From the NCBI GenBank assembly GCA_035417425.1, contig DAOLPD010000014.1:1-30992 (forward strand): 30,992 nucleotides of DNA, written 5' to 3'. The stretch is from BRH-c25 sp035417425 (GTDB taxonomy: Bacteria; Bacillota; Clostridia; Lutisporales; Lutisporaceae). Below, in pieces: positions 15,373-22,209 of this stretch. The notes beneath the pieces are model-generated. The model was not told where the DNA came from. It did no database searches and saw nothing but the letters and a program-made list of their open reading frames with translations. A program made the position numbers and the translations under genes. Within the stretch, counting starts at the first letter, position 1, and every line of letters starts with the position of its first letter.

Positions 15373-15416
15373 ATAACAGCACAGTTACAGAGTATCAACT
15401 GTGCTGGTTATATTTT
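15373..15416 (+). terminator. Terminator of the Tad-like operon
   Basis: A 14-bp stem (15373-15386 with 15397-15411, one bulged C) with a 10-base loop, AACTGTGCT on the right arm, is followed by TATTTTATC. It lies 30 bases past the last gene and before the promoter of the histidine kinase gene. Confidence 0.78.
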
Positions 15417-15469
15417 ATCAATATGCAGAAAAATGTCGAATTATTACTATATTTGTATTACTATTATTA

Positions 15470-15498
15470 TTGGAATTTTCCGACTAATGTAAGATAAT
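15470..15498 (+). promoter_or_regulatory. Sigma-A-type promoter of the histidine kinase gene
   Basis: TTGGAA (15470-15475), a 17-base spacer and GATAAT (15493-15498). The expected start is near 15505, about 80 bases before the TTG start codon at 15586. The flanking DNA is very AT-rich, which lowers the certainty. Confidence 0.6.
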
Positions 15499-15585
15499 AT
15501 ATATACTGGCATTTATTCAGATGTCATGGGAATTATTATTCACTGTAAGATTAGTACATATATTTCTTACGGAGGGTTGATAACT

Positions 15586-16938
15586 TTGATTGATACGACT
15601 AACATTATTGCATATGAAGATAAAACGGAGGCGGTTAATGAACATAATCTTGATTTGACAGGTCAAAAAAATGAAAATTCTGTGCTTGAGGATAAACTAC
15701 ATACATTAGAGGAGCAGAAGAATTACTATGAAAAGCAGAGGAATTACCTGTACAAGCTGTTCAACACCATGGAACTGCCTGTACTATCCCTTTCATATCC
15801 GGATTATAGAATTAAGGAATATAACAGTAAAGCATTGTGTGAGTTAAAAGAGCTTACCGGCATAAATGATCTGATTGTTGAGCTGAATATCAAAAGTGAA
15901 AGCTTAATTGATCTAATACCATTGTTTAATATAAATGATGAAAAGATATTAATTGAACGGATGAAAGAAACCAAATCTTCTGTTTGCCATAAAAAAATGG
16001 AACTATATAAAAAAAGCCGCAAGGTATATTATGATGTTACTTATCATCCTTTCTTGAATATAATGGAGGAAATTACAGAGATATTAATAGTTGCTGTGGA
16101 TGTTACCGACGAAGTGGAAAAAACAAAGCAGATGGAGGATATATTGAAGCTTAAGGATGAATTTTTATATTTTATCACTCATGAGTTTAAGACTCCGTTG
16201 TCAGTTATAAATGCAGCCGTGCAGACCTTGGAGCATTGTTACTCAATGCAGATTCCTGACAAAGCCAGGTTTTTAATTGCAAAGGTTAAACAAAATTCAT
16301 ACAGGCAGCTTAGGCTTGTAAACAACCTGCTGGAGATTGCACGAATAAATTCGGGCTGTATCAAACTCAAACAAAGGAATGTGGATATAGTATTTCTGAC
16401 AAGAGCTATTACTGAGTCTGTGGCAATTTATGCCCAGCAAAAAGGCATCGAATTGGTTTTTGTTGCAAAGTTTCCGCAAAGAGTTATAGGGCTGGATGAT
16501 GAAAAACTTGAGCGTGTTCTTCTTAACCTTCTTTCCAATGCAATTAAATTTACACCCGCAGGCAAAAAGATAGTGGTGGAACTATCCTCCGGACTGCATA
16601 AGCACAAAAGGGCAATCTGTATCAAGGTAAAGGATCAGGGTATCGGAATCCCTAAGGAGAAACAGGATGTTATATTTGATCGTTTCGGACAAGTAGATAA
16701 TTTGCTTACCGGACAGGCTGAGGGCAGCGGGATAGGACTGTATCTTGTTAAGCTTATGGTGAATTCCATTGGGGGAGATATAACTTTGGAGAGCGAATGG
16801 GGTAAGGGCAGTGTGTTTACTTTATTGATACCTTCAAAAAAAGCAAAGGAGAATGCTAAAGAGCAGAAATTCAAGCTCGGATCCGAGAATCGGCTTATAC
16901 AATACACAGCTATTGAGTTTTCAGATATATATATCTAA
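15586..16938 (+). CDS. Soluble PAS-type sensor histidine kinase
   Basis: The 450-residue product starts at TTG with the strong ACGGAGGGTTGATAACT before it; an upstream ATG at 15526 is open but has no ribosome site. Layout: an N-terminal coiled coil (about 25-60, LEDKLHTLEEQKNYYEKQ), a PAS-like sensor (about 62-175), the dimerisation/phosphorylation helix with HEFKTP (His199), N box NLLSNAIKFTP, G1 box VKDQGIGIP, F box and G2 box GSGIGLYLVK. No membrane segment is seen, so it senses an internal signal or depends on a partner. No response regulator gene is adjacent. It follows the Tad-like operon with its own promoter and may control it, but this is inferred from position only. Its end lies four bases from the end of the convergent GreA-like gene. 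Confidence 0.85.
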   Translation: MIDTTNIIAYEDKTEAVNEHNLDLTGQKNENSVLEDKLHTLEEQKNYYEKQRNYLYKLFNTMELPVLSLSYPDYRIKEYNSKALCELKELTGINDLIVELNIKSESLIDLIPLFNINDEKILIERMKETKSSVCHKKMELYKKSRKVYYDVTYHPFLNIMEEITEILIVAVDVTDEVEKTKQMEDILKLKDEFLYFITHEFKTPLSVINAAVQTLEHCYSMQIPDKARFLIAKVKQNSYRQLRLVNNLLEIARINSGCIKLKQRNVDIVFLTRAITESVAIYAQQKGIELVFVAKFPQRVIGLDDEKLERVLLNLLSNAIKFTPAGKKIVVELSSGLHKHKRAICIKVKDQGIGIPKEKQDVIFDRFGQVDNLLTGQAEGSGIGLYLVKLMVNSIGGDITLESEWGKGSVFTLLIPSKKAKENAKEQKFKLGSENRLIQYTAIEFSDIYI

Positions 16939-16942
16939 GGAG

Positions 16943-17416
16943 TCAATTAGATTCTAAAGCATCAGGCGGCAGTGTAATATTCTCAATAATGTATTGAAAT
17001 ATACCCATTGGAGTTTCCACTTTAACGTCATCTTTTACTTTCTTCAGAAGGAATGCCCTTCCCATAGGTGACAGATATGATGCACTATCGACATTAAGGT
17101 CTACTTCACCCATAAAAGGCGATACAATTTGCATTTCCTCAGTTTTGTTTGTATAACAATCCTTCAGAATAACCTGACTTCCGATTATTGCAAAAGGGCA
17201 AGTATCGGATGCGTTGTCATCCACAAGAACCTCATTGTATATAATGTTTTCAACACCTTTAATATATGAATCCAGGAGCTCCTGAAAATCATTCCGTTCA
17301 TTTGTCCACACAGGATAATATTTATCAATTACATGAAGCTTTTCTTCTTCAATTTTAATGAGGTGCTTAACAAGCATCTCGTATATTTTTTTTGAGATAA
17401 TAGATTTTGACACCAT
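16943..17416 (-). CDS. GreA/GreB-family elongation factor-like protein
   Basis: The 157 residues begin at an ATG preceded by TAGGAGGTATTA. The N-terminal half is helical (about 1-60), as in the coiled coil of Gre factors. The C-terminal half matches the FKBP-like GreA/B domain: FAIIGSQVILKDCYT, EEMQIVSPFMGEVDLN, YLSPMGRAFLLKKVKDDVKVETPMG. Gre factors bind the secondary channel of RNA polymerase and rescue backtracked complexes by RNA cleavage. The acidic tip residues (a pair of Asp/Glu in the coiled-coil loop) are not obvious, so this may be a paralogue with another role at RNA polymerase, like the anti-cleavage Gre homologues. It converges on the histidine kinase gene without a terminator between them. 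Confidence 0.78.
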   Translation of the reverse strand: MVSKSIISKKIYEMLVKHLIKIEEEKLHVIDKYYPVWTNERNDFQELLDSYIKGVENIIYNEVLVDDNASDTCPFAIIGSQVILKDCYTNKTEEMQIVSPFMGEVDLNVDSASYLSPMGRAFLLKKVKDDVKVETPMGIFQYIIENITLPPDALESN

Positions 17417-17633
17417 TAATACCTCCTAAATATTACATTAAATGGTAAATGAAAATATAATACAACAAGGCACCTTGCAGCAAATCTGCAAAATGCCTGT
17501 GAATACAGTTTAACATAAATGTAAATGGATGTAAATAGTGGATTGCATTACCATTTAATTGAAATGCTGGATTTTTCACGCAAAATATTTTTGAGTGCTC
17601 TAATAATCATCGAATGAAATATTGAAATACATC
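17417..17633. other. Divergent upstream region between the GreA-like gene and cysE
   Basis: No gene is seen here. A perfect 12-base inverted repeat, ATTAAATGGTAA at 17437-17448 with TTACCATTTAAT at 17548-17559, is set 99 bases apart. TGTAAATGGATGTAAAT lies inside it. A promoter for the minus-strand GreA-like gene should be here, but no clear -35/-10 pair was found; TATTAT near 17455-17462 on the minus strand is a possible -10. Confidence 0.4.
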
Positions 17634-17662
17634 TTGACAGTTATGTAAATCTGGATTATTAT
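17634..17662 (+). promoter_or_regulatory. Sigma-A promoter of the cysE leader
   Basis: A perfect TTGACA (17634-17639), 17 bases, then TATTAT (17657-17662, five of six). Transcription should begin near 17669, right on the palindrome TACCAAAATGGTA (17670-17682). The resulting leader before the cysE ATG is about 340 bases, the size needed for a T-box. Confidence 0.75.
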
Positions 17663-17669
17663 TATATCA

Positions 17670-17682
17670 TACCAAAATGGTA
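17670..17682. promoter_or_regulatory. Operator-like palindrome at the cysE transcription start
   Basis: TACCA, three As and TGGTA form a perfect 5-bp inverted repeat over the expected start site, followed by GGAATT. It shares ACCA/TGGT cores with the 12-base repeats further upstream. A repressor such as an Rrf2-type cysteine regulator (CymR-like) is conceivable, but the motif is not diagnostic. Confidence 0.3.
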
Positions 17683-17699
17683 GGAATTAAGAAAAGGCT

Positions 17700-17970
17700 T
17701 TGAATGGAAAGTGTAGGCAGATAAGTATTTCTTCAGAGAGAGGCTGCATCGGATTGCTCCGATAGCTGAAAGCAGCCTTAGAGATTAGTGCTGAAAGTGC
17801 GTCCGGGAGCTTTTGACCGAACAAGCCAAAACAAAGGTTTAAGTAGGATATAACGGGAGCACCCGTTACAGTGCAGGGATATGTTAGTATCCTTTATAAG
17901 CAATGAAAGAGTGGAACCGCACTATATGCCTCTTTATACATATATAAGTATGTGTAAAGGGGCTTTTGTT
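17700..17970 (+). ncRNA. T-box riboswitch, cysteine-specific, upstream of cysE
   Basis: The leader senses uncharged tRNA-Cys and allows transcription of cysE when cysteine is short. Stem I includes AGAGAG (17735-17740) and the hairpin AGGCTGC/GCAGCCT (17741-17747 with 17772-17778) with an inner ATCGGA/TCCGAT. The specifier follows as GAAAG-TGC-GTCCGGGAGC, with TGC (Cys) at 17798-17800. Stem III is TAACGGG/CCCGTTA (17851-17868). The T-box core AGAGTGGAACCGC is at 17908-17920. AAAGAG (17906-17911) can pair with CTCTTT (17930-17935) to form the antiterminator. The TGGA bulge predicts a tRNA with discriminator U, as in tRNA-Cys. The exact 5' edge is uncertain. Confidence 0.9.
17928..17970 (+). 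terminator. Regulated terminator of the cysE T-box
   Basis: A 15-bp stem with a few G-U pairs (17928-17942 with 17949-17963) and a six-base loop is followed by TTTTGTTT. Its left arm contains the CTCTTT that the antiterminator uses, so the two structures exclude each other. Confidence 0.88.
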
Positions 17971-18009
17971 TCTGTAAGCCAATAAATCTATAATAAAAGG
18001 GTGGTAATT

Positions 18010-18636
18010 ATGTTTGGACGACTGAAGGAAGACATAAAAACAATATTTGAAAGAGATCCTGCTGCAAAAAGTTATCTTGAGGTTATATTGTGTTATCCGG
18101 GCCTGCATGCGGTTATTTGCCACAGAATTGCTCACGGTCTGTATCGCAGAAGGTTGTATGTTACAGCAAGGCTGATTTCGCAAATAAGCAGATTCTTCAC
18201 AGGAATAGAAATACACCCCGGTGCTGCCATAGGAAGAAGGTTTTTTATCGATCACGGCTCAGGCATAGTTATAGGTGAGACAACTGAAATAGGTGACGAT
18301 GTGACCTTGTATCAAGGGGTTACTTTGGGAGGCACAGGAAAAGATAAGGGTAAGAGGCATCCTACCATAGGGAATAATGTAACAATCGGCTCAGGGGCTA
18401 AGATTCTTGGGCCAATATCAATAGGACATAACGCAAAAATTGGAGCCGGTGCAGTAGTGGTGAGGTGCATACCTGCGAACAGCACGGCTGTTGGTGTACC
18501 TGCTCATGTGGTCGGAAGGGAAGGCATAGATGAGAACTATGTTGATTTGAACCATACGGATATTCCTGATCCCCTTGAAGATGAAATCAGGGAACTGGAG
18601 AAGAGAGTCAGAGAATTGGAACGAAAACTTTTATAA
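18010..18636 (+). CDS. cysE: Serine O-acetyltransferase
   Basis: Transfers acetyl from acetyl-CoA to serine, giving O-acetylserine, the precursor of cysteine. I start at the ATG with AAAGGGTGGTAATT before it; a GTG at 18001 lies inside that site. The 208 residues are the short form usual in Firmicutes, with a reduced N-terminal helical domain. Visible are FERDPAAKSYLEVILCYPG, then AHGLYRR, and the left-handed beta-helix hexapeptide repeats: GIEIHPGAAIGRRFFIDHGSG, IGDDVTLYQGVTLGGTGKD and KRHPTIGNNVTIGSGAKILG. The His of FIDHGSG is the catalytic type. A coiled-coil tail (LEDEIRELEKRVRELERKLL) closes it. The cysteine T-box upstream supports the role strongly. No clear terminator follows. Confidence 0.96.
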   Translation: MFGRLKEDIKTIFERDPAAKSYLEVILCYPGLHAVICHRIAHGLYRRRLYVTARLISQISRFFTGIEIHPGAAIGRRFFIDHGSGIVIGETTEIGDDVTLYQGVTLGGTGKDKGKRHPTIGNNVTIGSGAKILGPISIGHNAKIGAGAVVVRCIPANSTAVGVPAHVVGREGIDENYVDLNHTDIPDPLEDEIRELEKRVRELERKLL

Positions 18637-18720
18637 CAAGATTTCAATGAAGGTTTTTTCTATTGATTAAAGTACAGAATAATATTAACATAAAATAAAA
18701 AGTAATTATTATAGTCAGAG

Positions 18721-19563
18721 GTGATAGAAATAGAAGAAGTATTTAAAACAGTTATGAAAGACGGATTAGCTTATCTTACGATACCCGCCTTTGAAGAAAC
18801 CGGCATGGTAAAGCACTGCTTCACTACAAGGATCGGCGGTGTAAGCCGGGGCATATACAATTCACTTAATACCTCCGATGATAAAGAGGATCCTATAGAA
18901 AACGTTCATAGGAACCTGAAATTGGTGTGCGGAGCTATAGGTATTGATTATAGGAATCTGGTGTTCTCTGATCAGACCCACGAGGATAATATCAGAGTTG
19001 TTTCAATTGCAGATTTAGGAAAAGGTATATCCGTACCGAATGATATAAAGTATACAGACGGGTTAATGACAAATATACCCGGGATACCCTTGATAACCTT
19101 TTATGCTGACTGTGTACCGCTTTTCTTTCTCGATAAAGAAAATAAAGCGATCGCAGTTGTGCATTCGGGCTGGAAGGGTACGGTGCTAAAAATAGGAGTA
19201 AAGACAATAAGGCAGATGACAGAGGTATATGGAACAAAACCTGTGGATTGCCTGGTGGGGATAGGGCCTTCCATAGGCCCGGAGTGTTTTGAGGTTGGGC
19301 AGGAGGTTGCGGATCAATTTGCTGAAAGCTTTGGTACCCGATCTCATATTATAAAACCGATGGAGAACGGGAAATACACGGTTGACCTGTGGGAAGCCAA
19401 TAAAATGATGCTTATGGAAATGGGAGTGCCGGAGAATAATATTACAATCAGCGGATTATGCACAAAATGCAGGGAGGATCTGTTTTTTTCATATAGGAGG
19501 GACAAAGGCAGAACGGGAAGCATGTCGGCAATAATGGAGCTGAAGGGAGAAGAGGCTCGATGA
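18721..19563 (+). CDS. pgeF: PgeF/YfiH-family protein (peptidoglycan editing factor, purine nucleoside phosphorylase fold)
   Basis: Member of the YfiH/LACC1 (DUF152) family, a zinc or copper enzyme with purine nucleoside phosphorylase or adenosine deaminase activity in studied members. In E. coli it limits misplacement of serine in peptidoglycan. Seen are HCFTTRIGGVSRG, the SDQTHEDNI His motif, FYADCVPLFF, HSGWKGTVLKIG with the metal-binding His, the GPSIGPECFEVG Cys motif, and CTKCREDLFFSYRRDKGRTG. The start is not settled. The open frame begins at GTG 18721, but that GTG is part of the only good ribosome site, AGAGGTGAT. The codon at the right distance is ATA at 18730, and the first ATG is at 18754, which would be short for the family. 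Four bases overlap with phoP, so the three genes are probably cotranscribed. Confidence 0.88.
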   Translation: MIEIEEVFKTVMKDGLAYLTIPAFEETGMVKHCFTTRIGGVSRGIYNSLNTSDDKEDPIENVHRNLKLVCGAIGIDYRNLVFSDQTHEDNIRVVSIADLGKGISVPNDIKYTDGLMTNIPGIPLITFYADCVPLFFLDKENKAIAVVHSGWKGTVLKIGVKTIRQMTEVYGTKPVDCLVGIGPSIGPECFEVGQEVADQFAESFGTRSHIIKPMENGKYTVDLWEANKMMLMEMGVPENNITISGLCTKCREDLFFSYRRDKGRTGSMSAIMELKGEEAR

Positions 19564-20282
19564 ACCGAAGGATACTTGTTATTGAGGATGAGGTCAACAT
19601 ACAGGAACTTCTAAAGTATAATCTTGAAAAGAACGGTTATTTGGTGACAATTGTGGGCAATGGTATTGACGGGCTGGAGGAAGCCACAGCAAATATACCC
19701 GATCTAATAATACTTGACCTTATGCTGCCCGGGCTTGACGGCTTGGAGATATGCAAGAGGCTCAGAATGCAAAAAAGGACAAAGCGGGTTCCTATATTCA
19801 TGCTTACAGCAAAAAGTGAAGAACTGGATAAGATATTGGGTTTGGAGCTGGGAGCTGATGATTATATTACAAAACCTTTCAGCATAAAGGAACTCATTGC
19901 GAGAATAAGAGCTGCAATGAGACGGTTGGATGATGAAAGCAGCGTTGGGTCTGATGAAGTAGAGAAAAATAAAATACTCAAAGCAAGGGATATAGAAATT
20001 GACAGAGAGAAATATGAAGTAAGGAAAAACAATGAAAAAATTTCAATGACTCTTAAAGAATTCGAACTTTTGAAAATACTTGTAGAGAATAAAGGGAAGG
20101 TTTTAACAAGGGATTTTCTATTGGATAGAATATGGGGATATGAATATATGGGTGATACAAGGACAGTTGATGTTCATATAAGGCATGTAAGGCAGAAGCT
20201 TAATGATGATGAAGGCAGCGGCCAGATGATTGAAACTATAAGGGGTGTAGGCTATAGATTCATAAGTGAAGGTGAAAGATAA
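19560..20282 (+). CDS. phoP: PhoP/PhoB-type response regulator (OmpR family)
   Basis: DNA-binding response regulator of phosphate starvation. The receiver domain (about 1-120) has the acidic pair Asp10/Glu11, phospho-acceptor Asp53 in ILDLMLPGLDG, the MLTAKSEELDKILGLELGADDYITKPF block with its Thr and Lys, and a C-terminal winged-helix domain (about 140-235) with LTLKEFELLKIL-type sequence, RDFLLDRIWGYEY, TRTVDVHIRHVRQKL and GVGYRF. The start ATG overlaps the pgeF stop (ATGA). Its stop overlaps the phoR start by one base, showing tight translational coupling. The neighbouring pst operon with PhoP boxes upstream of pstS makes phosphate control the clear assignment. The OmpR family alone would not decide between Pho and other systems. 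Confidence 0.93.
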   Translation: MNRRILVIEDEVNIQELLKYNLEKNGYLVTIVGNGIDGLEEATANIPDLIILDLMLPGLDGLEICKRLRMQKRTKRVPIFMLTAKSEELDKILGLELGADDYITKPFSIKELIARIRAAMRRLDDESSVGSDEVEKNKILKARDIEIDREKYEVRKNNEKISMTLKEFELLKILVENKGKVLTRDFLLDRIWGYEYMGDTRTVDVHIRHVRQKLNDDEGSGQMIETIRGVGYRFISEGER

Positions 20283-22051
20283 TGCAGCGAAGGATTTTTT
20301 TTAATATTGTTGTTGTACTTCTTCTGGGAGTATTCATTTCCGGTGTATTATCTGCACGAATAGTGAAAAGAAACCTTCTCAGTGATAGTGAGAAGAATCT
20401 GACAACAGAAGCCGGCCTTATAAGAGAGCTTTTGGGGGAAAGCTTGATAAACAACAGCAGCAATATAGACATTTACGTCAATAAGATAAAGCAGATTACC
20501 GACTCACGTATAACAATAGTAGATGCTATGGGCAATGTAATTATTGATACTGATAGGGAATACACAGAAATGGAAAACCATGCCGGAAGACCTGAGATTG
20601 CAGCAGCTTTAAAGGGTGAGGCGGGAAGTTCTATTAGGTACAGCAGTACTCTTAAAGTGGATTTTATATATGTGGCACAGCCCATTTTGAAAGGAAACAG
20701 CATAATTGGAGCTGTCAGGATGTCGAAACCGCTCTATGAAATTAAAAATTTGCTTAATAATCTGTATATCAATATATTAATTGCAGTATTAACAGGTATT
20801 ATCGCATCCTCACTGCTTGGTTATAAAATGGCAATGAACATAACTAAGCCGGTTAAGGAGATTACATATACTGCATCAAGAATTTCAAAAGGGCAGTTCG
20901 ATAGACGGATTAACCTTAAGGACCGGGATGAAATTGGAATTCTGGCAGATTCTATAAATGATATGGCAGCAAAGCTGAATGAAACTATAACAAGCCTTCA
21001 GGATAAGAACATAAAGCTTGAGTCAATTATGTCCAGTATGATAAATGGAATAATTGCAGTAGACAATTCAGAAGAAATACTGTTTATAAACCCTGTGGCA
21101 GAGAGCCTCCTAGGCATTACCGACAGAGAGGTCACAGGAAAGCATATCCTTCAGGTTGTAAGGAACAATTCCATTGATAATTATCTAAAAAAAATATTAA
21201 TGAACAAAGAGTTTTTTAGTACAGAGGTAAACTTTGATGACTCCAATGAAAAAATATTGAAGCTTTATGCCAATCCGATAAAGCAGAATGGTGCAAATGA
21301 TATTGAAGGAATTATTATAACCATACAGGACGTAACTGAGCTTAGAAAGCTGGAAAGGATCAGGACGGAATTCATTGCCAATGTTTCTCATGAACTCAAA
21401 ACCCCATTAACGTCCATAAAGGGGTTTGCAGAGACACTTAAATCATTTGATTTTGATGATAGGCAGGATGCAATAAGGTTTTTGAATATAATTGAAGATG
21501 AAGCAGAAAGGCTTTACAGGCTTATTAACGATATACTGTCCTTATCCGAGCTGGAACAGAGAAAAACAAAGGCTTTAAGGGATAAAATAGACATAGAAAA
21601 GGCTGTAGAAGAAGTGCTGTCAGTGCTGAAAAGCCAGAGTGACAAAAAGAATATACGGCTTTCTGTGAAGATACGGGAGGGGCTTGACAGCCTTTCCGGT
21701 GATGGGGATAAGTTCAAGCAGATGCTAATAAACCTGATAGACAATGCAGTAAAATATACTCCTGAAAATGGGAAAGTGAGTATAGAGGCATATAAGCAAT
21801 CACATGATGCTGATTTAGACAAGCTGATTATAAAAGTAAAAGATAATGGTATTGGAATACCAAAGCAGCATATACCAAGGCTTTTTGAAAGATTTTACAG
21901 GGTGGACAAAGCAAGATCCAGATCGATAGGAGGTACCGGACTTGGACTTGCAATAGTGAAACATATAGTAATACTTTTCAATGGCGAGATAGAAGTAACC
22001 AGTGAAGTGGGAAAAGGCACTGAATTCAGAATAATACTGCCGCTTAAATAA
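20282..22051 (+). CDS. phoR: Phosphate sensor histidine kinase PhoR
   Basis: Membrane sensor kinase that phosphorylates PhoP. The 589 residues contain two membrane segments (about 5-24 and 161-181) around an extracytoplasmic domain, a HAMP linker (KPVKEITYTASRISKGQF), a PAS domain (about 240-345, IMSSMINGIIAVDNSEEILFINP), the HisKA helix with NVSHELKTPLTSIKGF (His370), and the ATPase domain with LIDNAVKYTPENG, VKDNGIGIP, FERFYRVDKARSR and GGTGLGLAIVKHI. This is the standard Gram-positive PhoR layout. AAGGTGAAAGATA precedes the ATG, which overlaps the phoP stop by one base. A strong terminator follows. Confidence 0.94.
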   Translation: MQRRIFFNIVVVLLLGVFISGVLSARIVKRNLLSDSEKNLTTEAGLIRELLGESLINNSSNIDIYVNKIKQITDSRITIVDAMGNVIIDTDREYTEMENHAGRPEIAAALKGEAGSSIRYSSTLKVDFIYVAQPILKGNSIIGAVRMSKPLYEIKNLLNNLYINILIAVLTGIIASSLLGYKMAMNITKPVKEITYTASRISKGQFDRRINLKDRDEIGILADSINDMAAKLNETITSLQDKNIKLESIMSSMINGIIAVDNSEEILFINPVAESLLGITDREVTGKHILQVVRNNSIDNYLKKILMNKEFFSTEVNFDDSNEKILKLYANPIKQNGANDIEGIIITIQDVTELRKLERIRTEFIANVSHELKTPLTSIKGFAETLKSFDFDDRQDAIRFLNIIEDEAERLYRLINDILSLSELEQRKTKALRDKIDIEKAVEEVLSVLKSQSDKKNIRLSVKIREGLDSLSGDGDKFKQMLINLIDNAVKYTPENGKVSIEAYKQSHDADLDKLIIKVKDNGIGIPKQHIPRLFERFYRVDKARSRSIGGTGLGLAIVKHIVILFNGEIEVTSEVGKGTEFRIILPLK

Positions 22052-22057
22052 TCAAGG

Positions 22058-22082
22058 AACCGCAATTATTGCGGTTTTTTTT
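22058..22082 (+). terminator. Rho-independent terminator after phoR
   Basis: An 8-bp perfect stem, AACCGCAA with TTGCGGTT (22058-22065 and 22069-22076), has a three-base loop and is followed by a run of eight Ts. It separates pgeF-phoP-phoR from the pst operon. Confidence 0.93.
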
Positions 22083-22090
22083 ACATAAAG

Positions 22091-22155
22091 TTAACATATG
22101 TTTAATATTTACTTTACTATACCTTTATTTAATGTTAACAGTACTGCTGTATATT
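22091..22155 (+). promoter_or_regulatory. PhoP-box array and promoter of the pst operon
   Basis: Five hexamers stand at exactly 11-base steps: TTAACA (22091), TTAATA (22102), TTTACT (22113), TTTATT (22124) and TTAACA (22135). Each is separated by five bases, the arrangement of PhoP-binding repeats in Bacillus (TT-A-A/C direct repeats with about 5-base spacers). A TATATT (22150-22155) nine bases further on is the likely -10, with no classic -35, as expected for a PhoP-activated promoter. The PhoP that would bind is encoded just upstream. Confidence 0.85.
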
Positions 22156-22209
22156 CTGATTGTGATAAGAAGAAAATATTGCGATGATGATTAAGGAGGA
22201 TTTATCAGG

